From assembly GCA_007123575.1 (NCBI GenBank), contig SKKV01000209.1, forward strand, positions 1 to 8,858: DNA of 8,858 nt. The letters run 5' to 3'. The stretch's first letter is position 1; each line of letters opens with the position of its first letter. Origin of the DNA: Wenzhouxiangella sp. (GTDB taxonomy: Bacteria > Pseudomonadota > Gammaproteobacteria > Xanthomonadales > Wenzhouxiangellaceae). The position numbers were made by a program, and so were the translations under genes. This document shows, one piece after another, positions 1 to 6,989 of the stretch. The notes under the pieces were generated by a model. That model searched no databases, had not been told where the DNA came from, and saw nothing but the letters and a program-made list of their open reading frames with translations.

Positions 1-2703
1 CGGTTCGACCAGCAGGGCCGGTTGCTGTCGGTGCTTTCCTTCGCCAGCGATATTTCCGCCCAGGTTGAAGCCGAAGCGAAAACCCGGGAGCTGGCCCAAC
101 GCCTTGAATCCACGCTGCAGAGCATTTCTGACGCCTTTCTGACCGTGGACCGTGACTGGAACGTCACCTTTGTCAATCAGCGGGCCGAAAACCTGCTCAA
201 GCTGGACCGCACCACCCTGCTGGGCGAGAATATCTGGGAGGCGTTTCCGGCTGCCAGACAAACCGAATTCTTCACGCGCGGCCACGAAGCCATGGCGCAA
301 CGGCGCACTGTTCGCTACGAGGCCTTCTACCCCGAACCACTCAATGTCTGGCTGAACGTGGCCGCCTACCCGACCGATGAAGGCCTGGCCGTGTATTTCA
401 GCGATCAGACCGAACGCCATCAGGCCCGTCTCGATGCCACCGAGCAGCATGAGCGCATGCGCGCGGTGCTGGAGTCAGCCAGCGACGCCATTATCACCTT
501 AAACAGCGACGGCCTGATCGAGTCGGTCAATCCGGCAACCGAAAAGATATTCGGCTACGGCGCTGAAGAATTGGTCGGCCGGAATGTCAGCATGCTGATG
601 CCGGAAGATCACGCTGGCCGCCATGACAACTACATTCGGCGCTACGTCGAAACGGGGCAGGCCCGAATTCTGGACACACCGCAGAAACTCAAGGCCAGGC
701 GCAGAGACGGCAGCGAGTTCCCGATTGAATTGACCGTTACTGAGATTTCCCTGTCGGGTCGCCAGGTGTTTACCGGCTTTATCCAGGACATTACCCGCGA
801 CGAGGAAGCGCTCGAGATACTGCGCACCAGCGAAGAGCGCTTTCGCGCGGTCGCCCGAGCCACCACTGACGTGGTCTGGGACCATGACCTGTCCACCAAC
901 GAGGTCTGGTGGAGCGACGGCTTGCAGACCATCTTCGGGTATAGACCGGAACACTGTTCATCGGAGCTGGACTGGTGGCTGGCGCTTATCCACCCCGACG
1001 ACCGCGAAGCCACGCGGCTTGGTCTGGAGGCTGCCATTGCCGAGCGGCGACCGGACTGGACCGCAAGCTATCGCTTTCGGCGGCGCGACGGCAGCTATGC
1101 AGAGGTTATCGACAGCGGCTTTCTGATCACCGACAAAACCGGCACGCCACGGCGGATGGTAGGTGGACTGAAGGATGAAACCGAGACCCACCTGGCCAGA
1201 CGCAGGCTGGCCGAGCAGGCCGAGCTGCTTGATCACGCCCGCGACGCCATTATCGTGCGTGATCTGGACCAGCGGATCAGCTACTGGAACAAGGGCGCAG
1301 AACGAATATACGGCTGGCGCTCTGACGAGGCGTTGGGTCAGACCGTCACCGAATTACTCAAACCCGATGCAGAGAGCTATCGGACGGCGTTCGATCAGGT
1401 GCTGGCCAAGGGGCGTGTGAGTCATCAGTGGCAACATCGGCACAAGGATGGCAGCAAAATTACCGTCCGCAGCCACTGGGTGCTGGTCACCGATGGATCA
1501 GGCTCCCCTCGCTCCATCATGGGCATCAACACCGACATCACCGGCCAGCTTGAACTCGAAGCGCAACTCCGTCAGGCCCAGCGCCTGGAATCGATCGGCC
1601 AGCTTACCGGTGGCGTTGCGCACGACTTCAACAACCTGCTGACGGTGATCCTGGGCAATGCCGAGCTGCTGATCGAGCAATTGGTCGATGAAACCGACTT
1701 AAAGACCCTGGCCGAACTGACCCAGGCGGCAGCCCGGCGCGGTGCCGAACTCACCAACCGGCTGCTTGCCTTCGCCCGGCGCCAGGCGCTGGAACCGGAA
1801 TCGACCGATATCGTCGCCCTGGTCGAGGAAATGCAGCCGTTGCTGCGCCGCTCCATCCCCGAACATATCGACATCAAGACCATTCACGCGCCCGATCTGT
1901 GGCGCGCGGAGATTGATCCCGGGCAATTGGAGTCGGCGCTGCTCAACCTGGCCTTGAACGCGCGCGATGCCATGCCCAAGGGCGGTCGTCTGACCATCGA
2001 GACGGCGAACCTGGCCATCGACGAGGACTATGCCGACAACCAGGTTGACCTGGCGCCCGGCGATTATGTCTTGATCATAGTGTCAGACACCGGCGAAGGG
2101 ATTCCCGGCACCCACTTGGACCGCCTGTTCGAGCCCTTCTTTACCACCAAGGCCAAAGGCAAGGGGACCGGACTGGGCCTGGCCATGGTCTACGGCTTTG
2201 TCAAGCAGTCAGCCGGACATATCAAGGTTTATTCCGAGCCCGGCGAGGGCACCACCATACGCATCTTTCTGCCGCGCTCTCTGCAGGCAGCGGCCAGCGT
2301 CAAACGCGCTGGCGAGCCTGCCGACACGCTGGGTGGCAACGAGCGCATTCTGGTGGTCGAGGATGACGACCTGGTGCGCGACCACGCCGAGCGCCTGCTT
2401 AACAACCTGGGTTACCAGGTCAGGGTGGCGGTCAACGGCGACCAGGCCCTGACCATGCTCGAGCAAGATGACGCCATCGACCTGCTGTTTACCGATGTCA
2501 TCATGCCCGGCAAGCTCAACGGCCCGGCGCTGGTCAGGGAAGCGCTGCGTCTTCGGCCAGGCTTGAAAGTGCTCTATACCTCCGGCTACACCGAAAACGC
2601 CATCGTCCATCACGGTCGGCTCGATGAGGGCGTATTGCTGTTGAGCAAGCCCTATCGTCGCCTGGACCTGGCCTACAAGGTGCGCGAAGCGCTGGAGAAT
2701 TGA
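1..2703 (+). CDS. Multi-PAS hybrid sensor histidine kinase with C-terminal receiver domain (5' end outside window)
   Basis: The frame is open from base 1 and the first residues (RFDQQGRLLSVLSFASDIS) read as the end of a PAS domain, so the true start lies upstream and the TTG at 22 is not a convincing start. Numbering from that TTG, PAS domains lie at about 27-135, 141-265, 268-395 and 396-512. The kinase core follows: an H-box with GGVAHDFNN (phospho-acceptor His534), N-box near Asn642/Asn646, G1 box DTGEGIP (689-695), F-box FEPFFTTK and G2 box GTGLGL. A receiver domain occupies about 775-893, with the acidic pocket EDDD (780-783), phospho-acceptor Asp825 in FTDVIMP, Thr853 and Lys876. No membrane segment is visible, so the visible part is cytosolic. 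By family knowledge it autophosphorylates on His534 and passes phosphate to its own Asp825. No HTH output domain is present, so output must go through a separate partner not seen here. The ligand is unknown. It is convergent with the catabolic operon, so a functional link is not implied. Confidence 0.95.
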   Translation, partial: RFDQQGRLLSVLSFASDISAQVEAEAKTRELAQRLESTLQSISDAFLTVDRDWNVTFVNQRAENLLKLDRTTLLGENIWEAFPAARQTEFFTRGHEAMAQRRTVRYEAFYPEPLNVWLNVAAYPTDEGLAVYFSDQTERHQARLDATEQHERMRAVLESASDAIITLNSDGLIESVNPATEKIFGYGAEELVGRNVSMLMPEDHAGRHDNYIRRYVETGQARILDTPQKLKARRRDGSEFPIELTVTEISLSGRQVFTGFIQDITRDEEALEILRTSEERFRAVARATTDVVWDHDLSTNEVWWSDGLQTIFGYRPEHCSSELDWWLALIHPDDREATRLGLEAAIAERRPDWTASYRFRRRDGSYAEVIDSGFLITDKTGTPRRMVGGLKDETETHLARRRLAEQAELLDHARDAIIVRDLDQRISYWNKGAERIYGWRSDEALGQTVTELLKPDAESYRTAFDQVLAKGRVSHQWQHRHKDGSKITVRSHWVLVTDGSGSPRSIMGINTDITGQLELEAQLRQAQRLESIGQLTGGVAHDFNNLLTVILGNAELLIEQLVDETDLKTLAELTQAAARRGAELTNRLLAFARRQALEPESTDIVALVEEMQPLLRRSIPEHIDIKTIHAPDLWRAEIDPGQLESALLNLALNARDAMPKGGRLTIETANLAIDEDYADNQVDLAPGDYVLIIVSDTGEGIPGTHLDRLFEPFFTTKAKGKGTGLGLAMVYGFVKQSAGHIKVYSEPGEGTTIRIFLPRSLQAAASVKRAGEPADTLGGNERILVVEDDDLVRDHAERLLNNLGYQVRVAVNGDQALTMLEQDDAIDLLFTDVIMPGKLNGPALVREALRLRPGLKVLYTSGYTENAIVHHGRLDEGVLLLSKPYRRLDLAYKVREALEN

Positions 2704-2730
2704 TCCGATGTTAATCCGAAATTAATCCGA
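2703..2730. repeat. Triple ATCCGA direct repeat at the convergent gene ends
   Basis: The hexamer ATCCGA occurs at 2703-2708, 2714-2719 and 2725-2730, each 11 bases apart. The last two copies extend to TTAATCCGA. The motif spans the 18-base gap between the kinase stop and the CoA-transferase stop and runs into the last codons of the latter. The spacing is near one helical turn, but the unit is short and may be chance. No intrinsic terminator hairpin is visible in this gap. Confidence 0.4.
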
Positions 2731-3888
2731 CTTCAAAACCCCGCTGTTTTCCAGCGCATCGATTGTTTCTCCGTCCAGGCCACTGGCCAGCAGCACCTCC
2801 CGGTTGTGTTGACCAAGCCCCGGCAGATCGGGACAGGGCCGGGCAGGTTCGTCGGCAAAGCGAATCGGCACGCCGATATGGTCGTTGCCCTCGGCGTCTT
2901 GCCAGCGCATGTTGCGGTGTCGAACCTGGGGCTGCTCAAAGGCTTCTCGCAGATCCAGTACCGGGGCCCAGCAGACATCGATATCGGCCAGGATGGCTTC
3001 CCATTCAGCCAGGGTTTTTTCGGCAAAGGCCTGGTTCAGAAAATCGACCAGGGGCTGCTGATGCGGCCCCGGTCCGCGCGCATGCAGGCCGGCCAAGTCC
3101 TCGCGGCCCAGGCGTTTGAGCAGGTTGACGACGAACTTCTGCTCGCTGCCGCCCAGGGCCAGGTAGCGCCCATCGGCGCTGCGGTAGCTGCGGTAGAAGG
3201 CGTTGCCGCCGAACGAGCGCTCGTCGGGCGGATGCGGGGCTCTCTGTTCGGCAAACACCGGGCCGGTCACGTTTGGCGTCCAGGCCATCAGGCTGTCGAG
3301 CATGGCCACGTCGATGAAGTCACCCTTGCCGGTCTGGTGGCGCCGGCACAAGGCCATGAGAATGCCGGAAAAGGCCATCAGCGATGCCGCCATGTCAGCC
3401 GCCGGCACGTGCGGGTTGACCGGCCTGCCGTCCTGGTCAACGTTGCAGGCGACCAGCCCGCTCAGCGCTTCGACGGCCAGATCATGGGCCGGCCGGTCAC
3501 GCAGTGGGCCATCCTGCCCGAAAGCCGAAATCGAGCAGTAAACCGCGCCCGGGTTGAGCGCCTGAATGGCCGGGTAGTCGACGCCTAGGCGCGCGGCCAC
3601 GCCGGGCCGAAACGCCTCGACCACCACATCGCAGCCCGCCGCCACTTTCAACAGCGCATCCCGCCCGGCCGGTTTCTTTAAGTTGATGCAGATGGATTTC
3701 TTGCCGCGATGGGTATTGCGAAACCAGACTGAAGTGCCATTTTGCTTCAAGCCCACCTCCCGCACAGGTTCCCCTCCGGGCGGCTCCAGCTTGATTACCT
3801 CGGCACCATGATCGGCCATCATCATGGTTAGGTGGGGCCCCGGCAGGAACAGGCTCAGGTCAAGTACACGTAGGCCTTCGAGTTTCAT
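2722..3888 (-). CDS. CaiB/BaiF family III CoA-transferase fold protein, alpha-methylacyl-CoA racemase-like
   Basis: This is a 388-residue protein, normal length for CoA-transferase family III. The N-terminus (VLDLSLFLPGPHLTMMMADH) and the acidic-loop region VIKLEPPGGEPVRE fit the family nucleotide/CoA-binding half. Its active-site residues look more like alpha-methylacyl-CoA racemase (AMACR/MCR) than formyl-CoA transferase. Arg100 (in RPGVAARLG), His135 (AHDLAVEALSG), Asp165 (AADMAAS) and Glu249 (GGSEQKF) fall at positions corresponding to MCR Arg91, His126, Asp156 and Glu241. The FLPGP segment also resembles the racemase LAPGP. In this family Asp165 could instead form the aspartyl-CoA anhydride of a transferase, and an ExKF segment is also seen in some transferases, so both readings stay open. 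It is the last gene of the operon and would epimerise a 2-methylacyl-CoA or move CoA between carboxylates. The ATG at 3888 has no recognisable Shine-Dalgarno sequence; the preceding bases are pyrimidine-rich and belong to an inverted repeat. The next gene upstream encodes a divergent paralogue. Confidence 0.9.
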   Translation of the reverse strand: MKLEGLRVLDLSLFLPGPHLTMMMADHGAEVIKLEPPGGEPVREVGLKQNGTSVWFRNTHRGKKSICINLKKPAGRDALLKVAAGCDVVVEAFRPGVAARLGVDYPAIQALNPGAVYCSISAFGQDGPLRDRPAHDLAVEALSGLVACNVDQDGRPVNPHVPAADMAASLMAFSGILMALCRRHQTGKGDFIDVAMLDSLMAWTPNVTGPVFAEQRAPHPPDERSFGGNAFYRSYRSADGRYLALGGSEQKFVVNLLKRLGREDLAGLHARGPGPHQQPLVDFLNQAFAEKTLAEWEAILADIDVCWAPVLDLREAFEQPQVRHRNMRWQDAEGNDHIGVPIRFADEPARPCPDLPGLGQHNREVLLASGLDGETIDALENSGVLKSD

Positions 3889-3892
3889 AGGG

Positions 3893-3978
3893 AAAGGGTT
3901 CAGGGTTCAGGGTTCAGGGCGGGCCCCGATCCGGTTTTCCTGAAACCTGAAACCTGAACCCTGAAACCTGAACCCTTT
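3893..3978. repeat. Inverted repeat built of TTCAGGG-type 7-base units in an operon gap
   Basis: The left arm (3893-3919) is AAA followed by three GGGTTCA units. The right arm (3952-3978) is its reverse complement at 25 of 27 positions. Further degenerate CCTGAAA units fill 3939-3951, and a GC-rich, non-repeated spacer lies at 3920-3938. The structure occupies nearly all of the 95-base gap between the two CaiB-type genes. On the + strand it ends in six T (3976-3981). On the - strand (the operon sense) it ends only five bases before the next ATG. It could be an interspersed repeat or an mRNA hairpin acting as attenuator or stabiliser. I cannot tell which from one copy. Confidence 0.8.
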
Positions 3979-3983
3979 TTTCA

Positions 3984-5168
3984 TCATTTTTCCAACATCG
4001 ATTGAATCGTGGTTTCATCGTAGCCCAGTTCGCGCAGCAGGCTCTCCGAATCAGCGCCCAGGGCTGGGGACGGTCGAGAGGCTGGGCGCTGGCCGTTGAT
4101 CTTGATTGGGCAGGAGAGCTTTTTCAGGCCCGGCTTTTGCGGGTGGTCGAGGTGCTGGATCATGCCGACCTGTTCAACGAAAGGGTTGTCCAAGCCTTGG
4201 GCCAGGTCATTGACCGGGGCGACCGGGATCTGGCCGCCGAGCAAGGCCATCCATTCGGCCGTGGTCCGGGTCATGAAGGCCGCGTCCAGTTCTTCCGTGA
4301 GCTGGTCGCGGTGCTCGCGCCGGGCCGGGATATCGACAAAGCGCGGGTCGTCAATCAGCTCCGGCCTGCCTAAACCGCGGCAGAGCGCTTCCCAGAATTT
4401 CGGCAGCATGCACAGCACGTAAATCCAGCCATCGGCGGTGCGGTAACTCTGCGCCGGCACCGTGGCCGGGTGCGCGCCCCGCGGCAGGCGGGTGGTGACA
4501 TGGCCGTTGTTCAGATACCAGGTCGCCGGGTAGCTGAGCTGGTGCAGGGCGACATCGAACAGGCTGACGTCGACGTCACAGCCCTGGCCCGATCGCTGTG
4601 CCCCGGCCAGGCCGGCCAGCAGGGCAATGGCCATGTTCATCCCGGTCATGAAATCGACCACTGACAGGCCGAAGCGCGCCGGCGGCGTGCCGGGCTCGCC
4701 GGTCAGGTGGCAGTAGCCGGCCTCGGCCTGCATCAGGTAGTCATAGCCCGGCCAGCGGGCGCGCTCGTTGTCGCGCCCGTAGGCCGAGAGGTGGGCGCAG
4801 ACCAGCGCCGGCTTCAGGTGTTTCAGGCGGGCATAGTCCAGGCCCAGCTTTTCCGGCAGGTCGCCACGCAGGTTGTTGAGCACCGCATCGGCACTGGCCA
4901 CCAGCTTTTCGAACGTGGCTCGCCCTGACTCGGTTTTCAGATCCAGGACCAGGCTTTTCTTGTTGCTATTGAAGGTCTGGAAGAACTCGCTGTCGGTTTC
5001 ACCCAGGGTGAACGGGCTGGTTCGCCGCGACACATCGCCGCCGCCGGGGGCTTCGATCTTTATTACCTCGGCACCCAGCTCGGACAGGTACTGCGAGCCG
5101 TAGGGGCCGGCACCGTACTGCTCGACGGCAAGGATGCGGTACCCGGTCAGCGGCAGGTACAAGCTCAT
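3984..5168 (-). CDS. CaiB/BaiF family III acyl-CoA transferase
   Basis: This is a 394-residue CoA-transferase family III protein that would move CoA from a donor acyl-CoA to a free carboxylate. The start is ATG at 5168, which overlaps the upstream dehydrogenase stop as ATGA. A longer reading to 5240 only adds frame-shifted dehydrogenase sequence and is rejected. Visible marks are LSELGAEVIKIEAPGGGDVSR (29-49, the family acidic loop), FNSNKKSLVLDL, GYDYLMQAEAG (141-151) and the probable catalytic Asp172 in SVVDFMTG, which would carry the aspartyl-CoA intermediate. Unlike its neighbour it has Tyr142 where racemases have the catalytic His, Lys107 in place of the Arg, and no Glu in the CMLPKFW segment. 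A transferase role is therefore the better call. Context suggests a dicarboxylate substrate such as itaconate, mesaconate, malate or methylsuccinate, by analogy with Ict, Mct and Smt enzymes, but this is inferred. It ends in tandem stops (TGATGA). Confidence 0.92.
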   Translation of the reverse strand: MSLYLPLTGYRILAVEQYGAGPYGSQYLSELGAEVIKIEAPGGGDVSRRTSPFTLGETDSEFFQTFNSNKKSLVLDLKTESGRATFEKLVASADAVLNNLRGDLPEKLGLDYARLKHLKPALVCAHLSAYGRDNERARWPGYDYLMQAEAGYCHLTGEPGTPPARFGLSVVDFMTGMNMAIALLAGLAGAQRSGQGCDVDVSLFDVALHQLSYPATWYLNNGHVTTRLPRGAHPATVPAQSYRTADGWIYVLCMLPKFWEALCRGLGRPELIDDPRFVDIPARREHRDQLTEELDAAFMTRTTAEWMALLGGQIPVAPVNDLAQGLDNPFVEQVGMIQHLDHPQKPGLKKLSCPIKINGQRPASRPSPALGADSESLLRELGYDETTIQSMLEK

Positions 5169-6328
5169 TCCTGGTGCCGACCGATCAGCTGCTTGGCGAT
5201 GATCAGGCGCTGGATCTCGTTGGTGCCCTCGCCGATGCACATCAGCATGGCATCGCGGTAGAAGCGCTCGATCTCGTATTCCACCGAGTAGCTGTAGCCG
5301 CCGAAAATGCGCATGGCTTCGTTGGCACAGAACACGCCGGCCTCGGTGGCAAAATACTTGGCCATGCTGGCTTCAAGATCGCAGCGCTCGTTGGCATCGT
5401 ATTTTTTCGCCGCCGACTCGATCAGCAGCTTCGAGGCCTCGACCTGGCAGGCCATCTCGGCCAGCTTCAGCTGAATCGCCTGGTGCCCGGAAATCGGTTT
5501 GCCGAAGGCCTTGCGATCAAGCGAATATTCCAGCGCCATTTTCAGCGAACCCTCGGCAATGCCGCAGCCGCGCGCGGCGACGTTGATCCGGCCCAGCTCC
5601 AGCCCGCCGGCGGTCTGGTAAAAGCCCCGCCCCTCTACGCCCCCGAGCAGGTTGGCGGCCGGCAGCCGGTAATCGTCGAAGTTGACTTCGCAGGAGTCAA
5701 TCGAGCGGTAGCCCAGTTTCTTGAGCTTTTTGCCAACATTGAAGCCATCGCCCTTCTCGGCGATGAACAGGCTCATGCCCTTGTGTCGTGGCTCGGCGTC
5801 CGGATCGGTCTTGACCAGCAGCAGCAGGACGTTGCCGTTGAGGGAGTTGGTGATCCAGGTCTTGGACCCGTTGACCACGTAGTCATCGCCATCCTTGCGG
5901 GCCACGGTACGAATCGCCTGCAGGTCGGAGCCGGCATTGGGCTCGGTCAGGGCAATGCCGCCCCGAAGCTCGCCGGTGGCCAGGCGCGGCAGGTATTTCT
6001 CTTTCTGCTCGTCGGTGCCGCAGCGCTCGATCGCCGAGGCCAGGATCAGGTGCGAGTTGAAGATGCCCACCGGCGCCATCCAGGCCGATGACACCTTGAT
6101 CACGATCTTGGCATAGGCGCTGGCCGACAGGCCCAAGCCGCCGTATTGCTGGCCGATGGTGGCGCCGAACAGCCCGAGTTCCTTCATCTGCTCGACCAGC
6201 TCGTGCGGATATTCGTCGGCCTGGTCATGGTGCTGGGCAATCGGCTTGACCGCCTCATCAACCCAGCGATCAATCGCATCAAACAGCGCCAGCTCGTCCT
6301 CGGCGCTCCACTGTTCCTGTTCTGTCAT
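5165..6328 (-). CDS. Acyl-CoA dehydrogenase (FAD-dependent)
   Basis: This 387-residue protein has the usual length and order of the soluble acyl-CoA dehydrogenases: a helical N-domain (1-120), a beta domain with the FAD/substrate segment TEPNAGSDL (128-136) and WITNS (158-162), then the C-terminal helical domain with DRKAFGKPIS (271-280). The probable catalytic base is Glu367 in IGEGTNEIQR, at the MCAD/SCAD position (MCAD Glu376 in YEGT) rather than the isovaleryl-CoA dehydrogenase position. It would form an alpha,beta-double bond in an acyl-CoA and pass electrons to ETF. Its place beside CoA transferases, a MaoC hydratase and a CitE lyase suggests a short branched or dicarboxylyl-CoA such as methylsuccinyl-CoA. 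That is inference; known methylsuccinyl-CoA dehydrogenases (Mcd) are longer. The ribosome site is weak (GAGTAGG just before ATG), and a long inverted repeat lies 27 bases upstream. The stop overlaps the next start by four bases. Confidence 0.95.
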   Translation of the reverse strand: MTEQEQWSAEDELALFDAIDRWVDEAVKPIAQHHDQADEYPHELVEQMKELGLFGATIGQQYGGLGLSASAYAKIVIKVSSAWMAPVGIFNSHLILASAIERCGTDEQKEKYLPRLATGELRGGIALTEPNAGSDLQAIRTVARKDGDDYVVNGSKTWITNSLNGNVLLLLVKTDPDAEPRHKGMSLFIAEKGDGFNVGKKLKKLGYRSIDSCEVNFDDYRLPAANLLGGVEGRGFYQTAGGLELGRINVAARGCGIAEGSLKMALEYSLDRKAFGKPISGHQAIQLKLAEMACQVEASKLLIESAAKKYDANERCDLEASMAKYFATEAGVFCANEAMRIFGGYSYSVEYEIERFYRDAMLMCIGEGTNEIQRLIIAKQLIGRHQE

Positions 6329-6355
6329 AACCTACTCGTTAAAATCATCAATGGT

Positions 6356-6427
6356 TCTCGCAAAGGCGCAAAGGCGCTAAGAAAACTTTTTTAATCTTTT
6401 CCTTGGCGTCTTCGCGGCTTTGCGAGA
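6356..6427. repeat. Inverted repeat of CGCAAAGGCG-type units in an operon gap
   Basis: The left arm (6356-6385, starting TCTCGCAAAGGCGCAAAGGC) and the right arm (6397-6427) are reverse complements apart from five mismatches and one inserted base. They enclose an AT-rich loop of about 11 bases. This fills most of the 112-base gap between the MaoC-type hydratase and the acyl-CoA dehydrogenase. From memory, a CGCAAAG(A/G)CGCAAAG unit is a widespread interspersed repeat in unrelated bacteria, so this looks like an inverted pair of that element. The hairpin has no T-run following it in the operon sense, so it is unlikely to be a simple intrinsic terminator for the operon. Confidence 0.8.
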
Positions 6428-6440
6428 GATAAAGCTTTTT

Positions 6441-6959
6441 TCAGTACCCCACCTGGTCTTCTATGCTGTGGCCGCGGCGGGCGATCAGCATGGTGCGGTT
6501 GAAGGTGCAGACCATCTTGCCGTCCTGGTTGAAGCCGGTGGTCTTGACCGTGACGATGCCGGCGCCGGGACGGGACTTGGATTCGCGCTTGTCCAGCACT
6601 TCCGACTCGCAGGTCAGGGTGTCGCCGGCATACAGCGGAAAGGTCAGCTTGATATCGGTCCATCCCAGATTGGCAATCGCTTTCTGACTGACATCGGTCA
6701 CGCTCATGCCGACCATCAGGGCAACCGTGAACGGCGAGCAGACGATGCAGCGCCCGAATTCGCTCTTTTCCGCGTACTGCTTGTCGAAGTGCATCGGATG
6801 GGTGTTCATGGTCAGCAGGGTGAACCAGGTGTTATCGGTTTCGGTAATCGTGCGACCCGGGCGATGCTCATAGATATCGCCGACATTGAAATCCTCGTAA
6901 TGGCGGCCGAAGTGCTCGCGGTAGCGATTCGGGCCCACTTCCTTGGCGTTCTGCACCAT
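6441..6959 (-). CDS. MaoC-like hot-dog enoyl-CoA hydratase (itaconyl/mesaconyl-CoA hydratase type)
   Basis: This is a 172-residue single hot-dog protein of the MaoC dehydratase family. It starts with YEDFNVGD and HRPGRTITETDNTWF, followed by the hydratase loop TLLTMNTHPMHFD (48-59) and FGRCIVCSPFTVAL. The stretch GWTDIKLTFPLYAGDTL and the end RESKSRPGAGIVTVKT complete the fold. In the classic (R)-hydratase motif (GDxNPxH) the catalytic pair is Asp and His. Here His57 is kept, but the Asp position is Asn52 and the next Asn is His54. It would hydrate a 2-enoyl-CoA to a 3-hydroxyacyl-CoA. Beside a CitE-like lyase the likely product is a malyl-CoA or citramalyl-CoA type ester, as in itaconate (Ich) or mesaconate (Mch) routes; the exact substrate is inferred. 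I chose the ATG at 6959; a TTG six bases upstream (6965) is nearer the ideal distance from the GAGGA site, so a 174-residue form is possible. The upstream lyase gene ends 30 bases before. Confidence 0.9.
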   Translation of the reverse strand: MVQNAKEVGPNRYREHFGRHYEDFNVGDIYEHRPGRTITETDNTWFTLLTMNTHPMHFDKQYAEKSEFGRCIVCSPFTVALMVGMSVTDVSQKAIANLGWTDIKLTFPLYAGDTLTCESEVLDKRESKSRPGAGIVTVKTTGFNQDGKMVCTFNRTMLIARRGHSIEDQVGY

Positions 6960-6970
6960 GATCAATTACA

Positions 6971-6975
6971 TCCTC
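6971..6975 (-). promoter_or_regulatory. Shine-Dalgarno GAGGA of the MaoC-like gene; start ambiguous
   Basis: On the - strand GAGGA lies 11 bases before the ATG at 6959 and 5 bases before an in-frame TTG at 6965. The spacing favours TTG and the codon favours ATG, so the N-terminus may differ by two residues. Confidence 0.5.
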
Positions 6976-6989
6976 GTGGCGATAGCGGG

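Noticed and set aside
2806..3588. 260-residue open frame on the + strand, opposite the racemase-like gene
   Set aside because: It is antisense to a gene with catalytic residues in place and has no recognisable domain.
3893..3980. CRISPR-like array or telomere-like tandem repeat
   Set aside because: Units are only about 7 bases with no spacers, and they form one inverted pair. Neither a CRISPR array nor a linear replicon end is supported.
3893..3981. Intrinsic terminator ending the operon before its last gene
   Set aside because: The T6 run is on the + strand side; in the operon sense the hairpin is followed by TTTCCCT and then the ATG. The spacer between arms is about 32 bases. Attenuation is possible, but a terminator call is not justified.
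5169..5240. 24-residue N-terminal extension of the second CaiB-type protein
   Set aside because: It reads out-of-frame dehydrogenase sequence (MHRRGHQRD...). The internal ATG at 5168 gives the family-standard N-terminus and an ATGA overlap.
5174..6091. 305-residue open frame on the + strand, opposite the acyl-CoA dehydrogenase
   Set aside because: It is a complementary-frame shadow of a well-conserved dehydrogenase and carries no motif of its own.
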